This document shows positions 44,846-57,366 of a stretch of 64,000 bases of DNA, in pieces. The position numbers were made by a program, and so were the translations under genes. The stretch is from Oidiodendron maius Zn. Taxonomy: Eukaryota > Ascomycota > Leotiomycetes > Myxotrichaceae. Where the stretch lies: positions 1,736,001-1,800,000 of the forward strand of contig KN832870.1 of the NCBI GenBank assembly GCA_000827325.1. Reading direction: 5' to 3'. The notes under the pieces are model-generated. The model saw nothing but the letters and a program-made list of their open reading frames with translations. It was not told where the DNA came from and made no database searches. The stretch's first letter is position 1, and every line of letters starts with the position of its first letter.

Positions 44846-46021
44846 GGCTGCTGTGCTCTACCCCGTGTGAGTACAAACACTAAGGGCTTATGAGGTTGCT
44901 CGTTTACTTACCTGTTCATGACATCTCTTCAAGTTTTGATGGTGTAAGCCAATTTGAAATGCTAAATAGCTCGGGGGAGATGAATTGGTAGATATCAGTT
45001 TGGATTTGATTTCTGGTCTGTTTCCAAAGAGAGTTGGGAGAAGGGACCATCCTATTATAGAAAGCAGGACATGAAAGGGAGTGCCTGCTGCAGAGCCTCT
45101 TTTCGTCGTCACATCGACGGCTTCACCCTTGCCGAGCGCGGGGAATCTGGAAACGAAGGGAGAACGAAGGAGGGCAAAGATGTACGCTAACGTTATATTT
45201 ACTACTAATACATCGACCAATTCGAAAAGGTCAGAAAGGAGTGATGTTATGTTGGTGACGAAGTGTGGTGGAAATGGTCGTCAGGAAGGAAGGAACGTGG
45301 TAGTGCTAACAAATTAAACCTCCAGTTCTTCTCAGGCTGAGAACAATTCCTACCCCGTCAAAGACCACAGATCCGCTCGGCGAGAATAGAAACACACCAA
45401 AATAACTCAGCAGCAGGCCACAAGTTCTATATATTACTTAAAAGCACGAATACTAAAATTGACCTACGGAACAGGGACAGTCTGAACCGGGTCTTAGCAC
45501 CTCACTCCATCGTAAATGTGATGCAATAAAATAGTGGCCATAGCATTCTATTTCACCAGTGTCTATACAAGATTTGAAAGTTGAGAAATCGAATTGTCCG
45601 GAGTGCAAGGAATCCGGTGATAGACTACACTGATATGATATTCTTTTCCCAGTATAATGTCCAGCGACACCCTAGAGTTGGTCGACACGCTAGGTAGAGA
45701 GCAATCACCTGAGGATACTAAGCCTATCAGTACCTGGGTAACTACAGCCATGTCAGGCTACTATGCTTAAATGGTAGTTACCCCATGACAGCCACAGCTC
45801 GTGGAAAGGATGGCTATAGATGCTCCAACAGGACGCACATGGGTTCGAAGAAATTTATCCGGGTCAGCACGTGATGTTCCAAGCTCTTGATTTGACCACG
45901 TGCAGATAAGCTATCGATAAGAACCGAGGTTCTGTACGTGCCGTAGGTATTTAACGCTTAAAGCTTACTTGACCTACACCTCTCTTCCACAGCATGATCA
46001 GCTCCAACCCGCACAGCTAAG
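44846..46021. promoter_or_regulatory. Divergent intergenic region with two E-boxes
   Basis: 1.18 kb between the tryptophan-repeat gene and the dephospho-CoA kinase. Two CACGTG palindromes at 45868-45873 and 45897-45902 lie about 150 and 120 nt upstream of the kinase start. These are binding sites for bHLH factors of the Cbf1/SreA-neighbour type in general, but the factor is not known. No gene seen. Confidence 0.35.
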
Positions 46022-46840
46022 ATGCTTCTCCTAGGCCTCACGGGGTCAATTGCCACTGGCAAATCAACCGTTTCCTCCATCCTCTCCCAACCACCCTACT
46101 CTTTACCCGTAATCGACGCCGATGCGCTCGCTCGGAAAGTCGTGGAGCCAGGAACGAATGGCTACCGAAAGATTGTGGAATATTTCGGATCCTCTACGCC
46201 GGACCTCCTCCTGGATCCCTCCTCCGACCCTTCTATAGATGCTAGCAAGGGCGCACCGATAAACCGGCCCGCACTGGGTCGGCGCGTGTTTGGGACGACG
46301 GACGAGAAGAAGAAGGACCGTGCTGTCCTCAATCGCATCGTGCATCCCGCTGTGCGAATCGAGATGTACAGACAATTGTTGTACTACTACTTGACTGGCT
46401 GCTGGGCGGTCGTTTTGGATGTTCCTTTACTTTTTGAGAGTGGTCTTGATGTCATCTGTGGAACAGTGATGGTCGTCGCGGTTTCCGACCCAGCGGTGCA
46501 GATTAAGAGGCTACGGGACCGCGATACACATTTGTCAGCTGAGGATGCGGAGAATAGAGTAAAAAGCCAAGGTGATGTCAGAGAGAAAGCTCGAAGGTGT
46601 GAGGCGCGGGGTCCTGGAGCTGGAGTGGTCGTATGGAATGACGGGGAAAAGGAAGACTTGAGGAAGGAGCTTAATAGAGTCATGAAGGAGATTAGTAGGG
46701 CGAGTCCAAGGTGGTGGTCATGGCTGCTTCTGCTATGCCCGCCGTTGGCTGGCCTCGCTAGCATGTGGAGTTTCTACCGAGGACGGATCATGAAGAGGAG
46801 GTGGGAGGAAGAGGAACTACAGGTTAAGGCTAAACTATGA
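46022..46840 (+). CDS. CAB5: Dephospho-CoA kinase
   Basis: Last step of coenzyme A synthesis: phosphorylates the 3'-hydroxyl of dephospho-CoA. Single exon, 272 aa. The P-loop GLTGSIATGKST is at the extreme N-terminus. The substrate-binding PVIDADALARKVVEPG and VVLDVPLLFESGLD follow, with the lid region around KRLRDRD. A C-terminal hydrophobic helix (WWSWLLLLCPPLAGLASMW, about residues 232-250) followed by basic residues suggests membrane anchoring, as in fungal and animal homologues on mitochondria or the ER. Confidence 0.95.
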   Translation: MLLLGLTGSIATGKSTVSSILSQPPYSLPVIDADALARKVVEPGTNGYRKIVEYFGSSTPDLLLDPSSDPSIDASKGAPINRPALGRRVFGTTDEKKKDRAVLNRIVHPAVRIEMYRQLLYYYLTGCWAVVLDVPLLFESGLDVICGTVMVVAVSDPAVQIKRLRDRDTHLSAEDAENRVKSQGDVREKARRCEARGPGAGVVVWNDGEKEDLRKELNRVMKEISRASPRWWSWLLLLCPPLAGLASMWSFYRGRIMKRRWEEEELQVKAKL

Positions 46841-47094
46841 TAGAGATCTTTATCGAACCCGGGCTATTCCTTCTGGCTACGCCAGTGGATTGTAAATCGT
46901 TGTGGCATAAATAGAGGTAGGTATAGTCGAAAGCAGGATTACTGACAGTGCTGTAGTAATATTTTTCAAGGAACTCTTAAACGTTGGAGGACAGAAGGAA
47001 TTGACTGTGCCAATAACTTTGGTACAAACTTGCAGCATTTGCCATCTGTTCGATATATGTAACTCCCAAACGCCATTGCCATGTGGTAGCTAGT

Positions 47095-48603
47095 CTAGAT
47101 CTCCAAACTTGGTGTCACAGGTCTACTCTCCTTCAAGAAGAGACTAATGTTCTCTCTTAGCGCCACGTACTCACTGTCTGCATACCCCAGCAGTCCGTGA
47201 ATCTCGCTGCTTTGAACCCCTTTAATCCGCGCAATCTCTGCCGCGCTATAGTTCACCAGAGCCCGGCCAACTTCAACACCCTGGCCTTCCCATAACCTCG
47301 TTACTGAGGGCGAGAGAGCTGATTTAGGAGTTCGCTCCACAACTACTAGGCGCACAGCTTCCTGCTGAGCGAAGTTCCCTTCGACATCAACAACACCGAC
47401 GGCTAGGAGTCCAGCTTTATTAGCCAGTGCTCGGTGGGCGCCTGCATCAATATAGATGGTGCCATGGGGAGCCAATCCATGGAGGAGCCAGAAGTGCCGA
47501 TCCCGGATTGGTTGAATAGATGCAATGAATCTTGTATGCAATGGAGCTTGAGCCATTCTATCAGTGATTACCGCAACCGCAGATTTTGCCGGAGGCTCTT
47601 CAAGACCTGTATTTGGGGTGGATGGGGTTGAAGGTGGTATCCTGGTATCTTCTAAGTAGCGTACTATATTTGCTATATTGCCTGGATTAGATGAGCGGGT
47701 GATTACAGTTGTCACACCTGCTGAGGTAGCCAGACGAGCTGCTACAATTTTGGTGGACATTCCACCTGTACCCAGATTTGAACCTGAGCTGGACACTGCG
47801 CAGAGTTAGCTAAGAGTGTGTATAAACTTTGAAAAGAACTAGTACCGTCTGCTTGCAACGCAGAAATATCATCTACCACTTCGATAGCTTGGGCATCAGG
47901 ATTCGTTCGAGGGTTCTTATCATATAAGCAATCCACATCTGTCATGAGAAACAGGTAATCCGCATGAACCATAGCAGCTGTGATGGCTGAAAGAGTATCA
48001 TTGTCTCCGAACTTGATTTCAGTGACAGCTAATGTATCATTTTCGTTGACAATGGGAATCACTCCCATCTCAAGGAGCTCGGCGAAGGTATTTTGAGCGT
48101 TGAGATATTGCGTGCGCTGAGAAGAGGTGAGAAGCTGGATGATTCCGCAGTGTCAGAAATCCTTACATCGGCAATATCATTTCTAGTTAGCAATATCTGA
48201 GCAATTGGGCATTGCAAATGAGCAAAAAGACTATCCCAGAGACTGATCAGTCTACATTGTCCAATTGCTGCCAAAGCCTAGTACGTTTGACTTAGCATAC
48301 ATCTTGGGCAAAATCTGAGCGTCATTTACCTGTATCCTTGGAAGATGCTTCGGTCTTTTTTCAACGTCCATTCTCCTAAGGCCTACGCCAATGGCCCCAG
48401 AGGACACAATTACTACCTTGTGTCCATCTTTATGAAGTTTTACCGCAGTCTCAACTATAAGACTCAAGACAGACAAGAGGGGCTCATGAGTTCGCTCATC
48501 CACAATGGAACTTGTCCCTTGAACAGTCAGTGACATGGATTTTAAGTGATCATCGGACTATACCAAGCTTTATGACTATTGTCAAAGGTTTAGGTCCCTT
48601 CAT
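47095..48603 (-). CDS. PRO1: Glutamate 5-kinase
   Basis: First committed step of proline synthesis, making gamma-glutamyl phosphate. Exons are 48603-48564, 48517-48330, 48277-48167, 48116-47846 and 47795-47095 (436 aa). The kinase domain starts [15 protein letters not shown], with [12 protein letters not shown], the substrate loop [16 protein letters not shown] and the nucleotide-site [16 protein letters not shown] domain follows at the C-terminus ([24 protein letters not shown]). The start at 48603 was chosen because exon 1 supplies the missing IVIKLG strand in phase. Divergent from ATP23. Confidence 0.95.
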
Positions 48604-48880
48604 GTTGAACTAATTGCACTGGAAAAGATTGTAACGGTGCCATATATGAATCCTACTTGTAAGCCAAAACTTGGACGAGTGACTCCTCTTTATATTATTT
48701 CACACCTGCGATTTCGCACGGCAGAACCAACATTTCTGTGTCCCTTTACGGACACCGCCTTCCAAAACCTCACCGGAAATGTCAATACCGGCGTTCCAGT
48801 ACGCCCTGAAAACTACAGACCGACATCACATTACGCCCGGTGCAGGAATTGCGCTCTCCATAGCCCGCCAAATCCTCACC

Positions 48881-49668
48881 ATGGCTCCGGAACCCCCCCA
48901 GCAAGCTCCTCTCAACCCTGCGAACGACCCCGCAAAAACAGGGTACGATCCGAGTGCGAGATGGTCGAATATATGGAACATCTTAATGGGCAAGATGAGC
49001 CAGGAGGGAATGGAAGAGTACCGGGAGGCTGCATATATTAAGAATGAGGCGCGGGATTGCGCGAAGTGCGATGAGTGGAGGGATTACTGCTTCAAGTACT
49101 CGCCCATGGTGATATTCATGCAGAAGAACATTAGGGAGCTTAATGGCGACGTGAACGCGGATAATGTGAAGTGCAGGAGATGTCCGGCGAGGCGGCTTGA
49201 GGATGGGACGGTAGTTAGACAGGGAGGCGGTTTTAGTCCGGATCATGGCATCTTAATATGTGCGAATGAGATGAGAGATAGGAAACATTTGGAGGATACT
49301 TTAAGTCACGAACTGGTGCATGCTTGGGATCATTTGCGATGGAAGGTTGACTGGGCTGATCTGAGGCATGCAGCTTGCACGGAAGTAAGTCTTTTGATCG
49401 CCGTTTGAAAGGGAAGAATTTTGCTAACGCCATGGTATAGATTCGAGCTTCTAGTTTGAGTGGGGAGTGTAGGTGGACGAGGGAATTTTTTACAAGAGGC
49501 AACTGGACGGTGACGCAGCAACACCAGAACTGTGTGAGGATGAGGGCAATCAAATCTGTTATGAATAGACCATCGTGCAAGGATGATGTGCAGGCAGCAA
49601 AGGTAGTTAACGAAGTTTGGGATTCGTGTTTCTCAGATACCCGGCCGTTTGATGCGATTTATAGATGA
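48881..49668 (+). CDS. ATP23: Mitochondrial inner membrane metalloprotease/chaperone ATP23
   Basis: Processes the precursor of ATP synthase subunit 6 and aids F0 assembly in the intermembrane space. Exons are 48881-49384 and 49441-49668 (243 aa). The zinc site is HELVH in [13 protein letters not shown]. Ten or so conserved cysteines ([41 protein letters not shown]) fit the disulphide-rich M76 family. An in-frame upstream Met at 48779 exists, but the segment between is unlike the family, so 48881 is preferred. Confidence 0.94.
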
Positions 49669-49854
49669 TCTGTACGATTGGGATGTGTACATTAGCTAGA
49701 CTGGGCATGGGATTGTTGATGTGGCTATATTGGCTCAGCGAAGCCGTACTCCTAGAATATGACGATCTCCGACTCCAGACATTATGCTTATCCACCTCAC
49801 CTGATCACTCCTGCATATCCTAAACGCCGTAAGAATTCATTAGTCGTAATTCAT

Positions 49855-51169
49855 TCATTCATCACGAGTTGACGCTGAGGACTTGCTGCCCGTCGATTTT
49901 GAGTTCCGTAAACTTGCCCTCTCCCCTTGCACGCAATGCTTGATGATCCAGGGATGAACCTGAACCTGTTCGAGGGGAATTCTCTTCTCAGGATCAAGAA
50001 CCAGAAGCTATACAATGTTAGAAATTCCCAAACGGACATAAAAGGTCACATACCCTTTTGATCAGGTCTCTTGCATCCGGAGTGACGAAGTTCGGTATTG
50101 TCATCTCTCCCCGCGCAATTCGTCGTTGGGTCATGACAGGAGTGTCTTCAAATGGTGCTTCTCCAACCAAAAACTCGTACATGAGTACACCCAGACTCCA
50201 CAAATCAACCTTGTCGCTATAGTAATTGTCCTTGCTTCCAGGTTTGAGCATCTCCGGGGGCAAGTAATCCAGAGTGCCGCACATCGTCTGCCGTCGGTTG
50301 TTTGGAGCGTGCACGCTCCATCCAAAATCCGAAATCTTGATTTCACCATGCAGTCCGACCAGAATATTCTCTGGCTTGATATCTCGATGCATGACATGCT
50401 TCTTGTGAAGGTACTTTAAAGCCGCTGCCATTTGGGCAATGTACTGAGCCGCTTTCCATTCTGGAAAGCGGTTCTCGCGGCGAAGGTGCTTGTAGAGTTC
50501 TCCTTTTCCAGCGAATTCGAGTATTAGGAAAACTCTCTTGCTGTCGTGGAAGTGGCTGTATAGTTGGAGGATGTTTGGATGTCGGAGATGGCTTTGGATC
50601 TCTATCTCTCTTCGCACCTGCATCTCCACTCTGCCTTGTTGCAGCTCGTTCTTGTGAAGAACCTTCAGAGCACAAACAAATCCAGAACCGCGTTCTCTGG
50701 CCAGATACACCCGGCCAAACTTCCCTTTGCCCAGAGGTCGGCCGATCTCGAACATGCCGAGGTGGAATTGTCTCGGTGGTGTCGGTTGCTCATATACTGG
50801 ATTAGATTTACGTTCGGCCTTAACCATCTCATCTGATGCACGAGAACTGGCTACCGGCTTGCGCGGCGGGGAGCCGGGGCCAATAGGCATGTTCGACGCT
50901 CGCCATTGTGCTGCTTGCGAAGGGACGGTGACAACTGTGTTGGCTGTGTTTTGATTTTGAATGGCGATTTTGAGAAGATTGGGCCGGTTCGAGCTTTGAG
51001 ATAGTTGAGAGCTCTGCAAGGAGGTGATGGCCTTCTCTTGTGAGCAGATTGTATTTATTTGAATTCGAGCACTGACCTTTGATTTTGGGTATTTATTTCC
51101 ATCGCCAGGATCATTCTCATCGTTAACAGACATGTGCTCGAAGCGTGACTCGAGAGTACGAGCTGCCAT
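49855..51169 (-). CDS. Aurora kinase (Ipl1/Ark1)
   Basis: Chromosomal-passenger Ser/Thr kinase that corrects kinetochore-microtubule attachments. Exons are 51169-50054 and 50007-49855 (422 aa). The N-terminus is disordered. The kinase domain (about residues 140-395) has the glycine loop [11 protein letters not shown], the lysine in CALKVL, the HRDIKPEN catalytic loop, the DFG in ISDFGWSVH, and the Aurora activation loop [16 protein letters not shown]. The second exon supplies the last helices ([18 protein letters not shown]) and a short Ser-rich tail. Confidence 0.96.
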
Positions 51170-51475
51170 TGTGAGGGGTGCTGATGGAATGATTGTTCAC
51201 TGATCCCTCCTCTAAGCACGTCTTTGAACGACTGAATATTTATCTGTGCTGTTTGTTAGTACTGAGTTGTCGATTATGAACTTGGTCGCCTTGTTTTCTA
51301 GTCGACATGTGTTAGGGGAAGCTCGGCGGACTTCGTTACCAGGGCAACAATTTTTGGGCAAGGCCGCTGTCCCCACCAAAGATTTACCCCACAGCGGATT
51401 AGAGGACCCTACGGAACGTTGCGATCACAATACGACATACTATCAACCTTCGACTCTATCTCCTCAATCTTAGTG
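51170..51475. promoter_or_regulatory. Divergent promoter region, Aurora kinase / TIP41
   Basis: 306 nt between two divergent start codons; it should hold both promoters. No specific motif identified. Confidence 0.4.
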
Positions 51476-52403
51476 ATGTCTCTTAACGGTGCATTAAACG
51501 AGCCCTATCCTTCGGCCGAGCTGTCGACAGTGTCACACATGCAAAAGGGCTTCAAAATTAGCGCACGTAAGCTACCTATCTCCAAATCGGGACCTATCGA
51601 TGAGATGTCGCAGAAGCTGGGAATTCCCGTCCCCGAGATGATATTTGGCGATAATATAGTATCGGTCGAGCATATGGAGAGTGGGTGGCGTCTAGAATTC
51701 AATGCATATGACGCATTGGATAGGGTGGACAAGACCGGCAGAACCATGCTGAAAGTAGCATACTCCAAAGAGTGGTCAAGGAGCAGGTATTATCCCCATC
51801 TTTGGATGCTGGTCTATTGCTGACGAAAGCAGAGAAAACACGCATGAAGGCATTAAAGAGGTAGTAAAGCCATTTGACTGGTCGTTTACAACGGACTATA
51901 AGGGGACCATAACAAATGGCAAGTCGTTTGATGTGCTACCTCCGCAAATTGTTGAGCCAATACCTATTGAACTGCTTAAACGGCCAGACCCCATCTTATT
52001 CTTTGAAGAGGTGGTGCTCTACGAGAGCGAGCTCGACGACAATGGGATCTCTATGCTGTCCTGCAAACTTAGAGTAATGCCCGACCGGATGCTCGTGCTC
52101 TGCCGCCTGTTCATGAGACTGGACGACGTTATCGTGCGGATCAGGGATACCCGGATCTATGTTGAATTTGCAACGGGGAAGATTATTCGGGATTATACGG
52201 AGAAGGAGGATGCGTTTGAGAAGGTCAAGAAGGTAAGCCCACTCCTGGCGCGGTCTTACGAAGTCAATCTAATAAACTTCTAGAGTCTATTGTTCTCCGG
52301 GAAATTACCAAGTGATCTGACGACGGCTCTACGTGATCCGAACCAGATTGCGCATTTGATACCGGAAGTGAAGCACACTATAGAGAACTTAACTATACCC
52401 TGA
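51476..52403 (+). CDS. TIP41: TIP41, PP2A-phosphatase regulator of TOR signalling
   Basis: Binds Tap42 and PP2A-type catalytic subunits downstream of TORC1. Exons are 51476-51786, 51833-52232 and 52284-52403 (276 aa). Family blocks are present in order: ISARKLPISKSGPIDEMSQ, IPVPEMIFGDN, LEFNAYDALDRVD, FDWSFTTDYKGTI, then the strands with LFFEEVVLYESELDDNG and RVMPDRMLVLCRLFMRLDDV. The C-terminus has VEFATGKIIRDYTEKE. An in-frame ATG lies further upstream at 51419 but is not needed. Confidence 0.95.
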
Positions 52404-53649
52404 AGGGGCTAAGCCGTCGATATTGAATACACGATATTGAATACACTGGCTAGGTACAGCGGTGGTGCTTGATGTATGGCGAGCTTTAGGACGGCCCGGT
52501 ACAATAGCTGGCCTATATTGAAACGCTAGGGTATAGCAATATCTGGGTTGACAGAGGCATAAACCACGCAACCGGCTAGGAGTGAAGGGCCGAGGTTATG
52601 ATAACAACGAGTCGAGGGATTGGGTAATTTCCTTACCAGCTTCCCCGTCACCGGGAGATCGGGTTGTGCCCTCGATCTTCCAAATTGCCTCGAAAATGTT
52701 GTACTTCGTATTGTGAAAATAAGGAGAGAGGCACTGTTTCTGGATTGTGAGAGTGGAGACGACCAGGTACCAACAGAAGCGGTAGCTATACTTCACAGAC
52801 CAATAGATTGACTCGAGAAAATTTCGAAAAAGTCCTGCTTTCTTCCCTTCTCGTAAGGGTCTCTCCATTACAAGGTGTCAAGCCCATACAAGCCCAAACT
52901 TCAATCTCCAAATAATGCCCACCCTCCAAGGTCGAGAGGGCTCACGTAGGGCGGATCTGTAGTCTCCTAGGACCCAATCACGTCTGCTTCAACTGCACCC
53001 TTCCGTGTCTCGACCGTCCGCTCCCCCTCGTGCGATGTGAGCTATCAGAGAGAAAAGTGTCACATGTTTCTTTCCTGCTTCTTCACCCTCCAAGTCGCGC
53101 TGGTCCCGAGGCGCCCTGCCTGTGGAACCCGCGGACGCGCACGCAAGACTGGCAGACGCAAACAAAGCTGACGAGGATGCGACGAGGGAGGATGCGACGA
53201 CGGAGGTGGGATGCGGACGAGTGCCAGGGGCAGCTAGGGTAGTTGACATCTGGTGCTGCAGGCAGGCGTCTCTAGAAATATCTCGCCGCTTGTGTGTCCT
53301 TCCACTCTCGCTCTCCACGCAGCGCTACGCTGGTCCGCTCTGAATGGGCATTTTGCACATTTGCAATGGGCGTCTGGCGTGGCCGTGCAGGGTAAGCAAC
53401 CTCCTACAGACCTTAAATATCCCAAATATCCGGGAGAGAGCAGGTCTGCAGAGGTAGGTCGACGTGGCTGTTCGTCATTTCCCTCGCGCGTCTGTCTTCC
53501 GTCTCATTGCCTCGAGGACGAACCCTTCATTTCGTCCTCCTCCCAAGACCCGCCGGTGATCCGCGCCTAGTAGCACAAGCAAACATATTACCAAGACCCG
53601 GCACCGTGCATGATCTCGATTGCTCCTCGCTATTGAGTGCGACCTGGCA
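52404..53649. other. Intergenic stretch upstream of the insulysin gene
   Basis: About 1.25 kb without recognised gene; promoter and leader of STE23 are expected. From about 53,500 a frame open into STE23 begins, with no ATG before 53,650. Confidence 0.4.
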
Positions 53650-54049
53650 GATGAAAAGCTGTGTCCGTCCTGGGCGCCCCCGCTTGCCACTTCTCCCATC
53701 CTCCATCCATCGCCTCTCGATTACCAACAAGGACATTCACGCTCCAAATCGATCTCTGCACCCTCACGCTGCTGCTGACTTGCTGGTCTCACTTTTCCAT
53801 CTTACATCTGTCTCTCACCCGAGTCTTACTGTCAGCCCTGTGCGGCGCTTCGCTACAGTGCTGGTGCCCACTGCGCCAACCTTGATATCCAGTTTAGCAG
53901 CTAAGTTCCCAGGCTACAAGCTACGCGTGAACTGTCTACCTCGATCGCCACTTGACTCTGTCCCCAGACCACAACGCTCTCTCAATTCCACCTCCGCACC
54001 ATCCTTCCAACGCCGCAGCTTCGTGTCTCGGTACGCAAGAGCTTTCGGA

Positions 54050-57000
54050 ATGGCGTCTCTATCCCAGCCCCAGTCGCCGTCCCCTCTCGACAGCCCCTTG
54101 AGAGAACACAGGAATAGGCCCGTGGAAAGGCTCACGGACAGCCTGGAAACCCCGTCTTTGGATGATAGGAGCTATCGAGTCATCAAATTGCCATCCAACC
54201 AGCTAGAGGTGCTGTTAGTCCACGATGCGGACACCGACAAGGCGAGTGCGGCAATGGACGTCAACGTAGGAAACTTCAGCGACGAAGAGGATTACCCTGG
54301 GATGGCACACGCTGTAGAGTATGTCTTTAATGGCTGGCGCATTTTTTATTCGTGTTAGGGGCTAACGTGTGGTAGACATTTGCTCTTCATGGGCACAAAG
54401 AAATACCCCATTGAGAACGCATACTCGCAATATCTTGCCTCACACTCCGGGAGCTCCAACGCATATACGGGTGCTACTTCTACCAACTACTACTTCGAGG
54501 TTGCCGCAAAAGCAGCAGAAGATGCCCTTCCGGATGAGGTGTCACCATTCTATGGCGCATTGGATCGATTCGCACAATTCTTCATTGAGCCCCTGTTCCT
54601 CTCAAACACGCTTGACCGAGAACTGCGAGCCGTAGATTCAGAGAATAAGAAGAATCTGCAAAGTGATCAATGGAGGATCCACCAGCTAGAAAAATCCTTG
54701 TCGAATCCCAAGCATCCGTACTGTCATTTCTCTACTGGGAACCTGGAAGTTCTGAAGTTGGAACCGGAGGCGCGAGGGGTCGATGTACGACAAAAGTTCA
54801 TGGAATTTCATGAGAAGCATTACTCGGCGAACCGGATGAAGCTTGTTATCTTAGGCAGAGAGCCACTTGATACGCTAGAAGCTTGGGCGGCTGACCTTTT
54901 TGCTGGCGTGCGCAATAAAAACCTACCTCAGAAACGGTGGGAGGACGAGGTGCCGTACGGCCCTAAAGATCTCCTAACCCAATGTTTTGCAAAACCAGTC
55001 ATGGACTCACGGTCCCTTGATCTTTCCTTTCCGTTCATTGACGAGGAGCATTTGTTCGAGTCCCAGCCAAGTCGATACATCAGTCATCTCATTGGTCACG
55101 AAGGCCCTGGCTCTGTAATGGCCTACATTAAGTCGAAAGGTTGGGCAAACGGACTTAATGCAGGCGCATACCCCGTTTGTCCTGGCACCCCTGGGATATT
55201 CAGCTGCCAGATCCGCCTGACCGAGGATGGCCTTACACACTACAAGGAAATTGTAAAGGTTTTCTTCCAGTACATTTCATTAATTAAGGAAACCCCTCCA
55301 CAAGAATGGATCTTTGACGAGCAGAAAGGGTTGGCAGATGTCGCTTTCAAGTTCAAGCAGAAGACCCCGGCTAGTCGATTCACCAGCAAGATAAGCTCTG
55401 TTATGCAGACGCCTCTGCCACGAGAGTGGCTTCTTAGTGGGCATAGCAGGTATGGCTAATGATGTCTCCTATATTCCAACATCCAATCTGGAAGTACTGA
55501 TATGCGTTAAATGTACACGCGTGGCTGACTGAGTTTGTTAGACTTCGAAAGTTTGATGCTGCTGGAATCGAAGAAGCTCTAGCATGTCTTCGGCCGGACA
55601 ATTTCAGAATGACAGTCGTTTCTCAAAGGTTTCCAGGAGTTTGGAAACAAAAGGAGAAATGGTATGGAACTGAATACACGTATGAGAAGATTCCGGCGAA
55701 TCTCTTGGAGGAAATAAAACTCGCTAGCTCGAGTACTTCCGAGACAAGACTACCGGAACTGCATTTACCTCACGTAAATCAGTTTATTCCGACAAAGCTC
55801 GAGGTTGAGAAGAGAGAGGTCAAGGAACCAGCGATTGAACCAAAGCTGGTTCGGAACGATGACTCTACTCGAATATGGTTCAAGAAAGACGATACGTTTT
55901 GGGTTCCAAAGGCGAATGTCTTCGCAACCTGCAGAAATACGCTCCCTGGTGCTACTGCCGAGAACTCGCTCAAGGCACGACTTTACACTGATATTGTGCG
56001 AGACGCTCTAGAAGAATATTCGTACGACGCAGAGCTTGCTGGACTGGATTACTCTGTAGTCAGTCACTCCATGGGGCTTGAAATTACAGTATCTGGGTAT
56101 AATGACAAACTCGCTGTTCTGCTAGAGAAAGTATTGATTACAATGAAAGATCTAGAAATCAAGCCAGACCGGTTTGAGATTATCAAGGAGAGATTACTAC
56201 GCGGTCTCAAAAACTGGGAGTTTCAACAGCCATACAATCAAGTCGGCGACTTTACGCGATGGCTCACCAGCGACAAAGCCTATATCAATGAGCAGAGTCT
56301 AGCAGAATTACCGCATCTCTCAGCCACAGACATTCAACAATTCTACCCACAGCTCCTTCGCCAGATGCACATTGAAACTTTTGTGCACGGCAACTTGTAC
56401 AAGGAGGATGCCCTGAAGCTAGGCAACATGATCGAAAGCACCTTGAAGCCCAGAGTACTGCCCCAAACACAGTGGCCCATTCCTCGATCATTGGTGTTCC
56501 CTGCTGGTGGTAATTATGTCTACCATAAGACACTGAAAGACCCGGCCAATGTCAATCACTGCATCGAATACCTACTTTACGTTGGGGACAGGGCGATACG
56601 TCCACTACGCGCGAAGACACTTCTTTTAGACCAGATGACGCACGAACCAGCCTTCGATCAGCTGCGGACAAAAGAGCAGCTTGGATACGTAGTCTTTAGT
56701 GGAGCACGGCTCACGCCAACTACCATCGGGTTCCGATTTATTGTGCAGAGCGAGATGACACCTCAGTATCTTGAGGGACGGATAGATTCCTTTCTTTCAG
56801 GATATGCAAAGACTATGGCCGATATGACAGAAGCTGAATTTGAAGGCCATAAGAGGAGTCTGATAACAAAACGGCAAGAAAAGTTGAAGAACCTTGATCA
56901 AGAGTCTAACCGTCTCTGGCTGCACATTGATGGAGAGTACTTTGACTTCGACTTGGGTAAGACTATGTCCATGTACCTTTCCTAGTCACCACTAACCCTG

Positions 57001-57366
57001 TTCCCAGTTAAACAAGACACCATTCAAATCAAAGCGCTCACCAAAGCTGACATGATTGAATTTTACAATCATTATATCCTCCCAGCCTCGCCTGCACGCT
57101 CCAAGTTGGCGATCCACTTGAACGCGCAAATACCTGACGAGGTTCATGAGAGGACGAGCATTATTGCAGCAGAAAATGGAATGAAGACTCTTGGTTTGAA
57201 GGAAGGCCACAATGGCGAAATTGCACCAGTCAAGGAAGAGATCAACAGAACTACACCTTATGTCATCACGGACGTACGGGAATTTAGGTCCATGCTGCAG
57301 ATCAGCGCTGGGCCGCAACCCGTCAAGCACATTAGTGAGTTTGAAGAGCTAGATTCGAAATTATAA
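54050..57366 (+). CDS. STE23: Insulysin-type metalloprotease STE23 (M16 family)
   Basis: Zinc protease that in yeast trims the a-factor precursor and, as insulin-degrading enzyme in animals, degrades small amyloidogenic peptides. Exons are 54050-54318, 54376-55449, 55542-56956 and 57008-57366 (1038 aa from this start). The inverted zinc motif HxxEH is in GMAHAVEHLLFMGT, its last His split off by intron 1. The downstream Glu lies in the LDRELRAVDSENKKN region. Four M16 half-domains follow, with FVHGNLYKEDAL and TKEQLGYVVFSGARL in the later ones. The Met at 54050 begins MASLSQPQSP, close to the conserved SYRVIKLP. The same frame stays open far upstream, with another Met at about 53651, so a longer form is possible. 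Confidence 0.93.

Noticed and set aside
45081-45317. 78-codon plus-strand frame upstream of the dephospho-CoA kinase
   Set aside because: No ATG in good context, low-complexity composition, no family match by eye.
53507-53649. Separate small gene before the insulysin
   Set aside because: No ATG in this part, and the frame runs directly into STE23, so it is better seen as possible leader.
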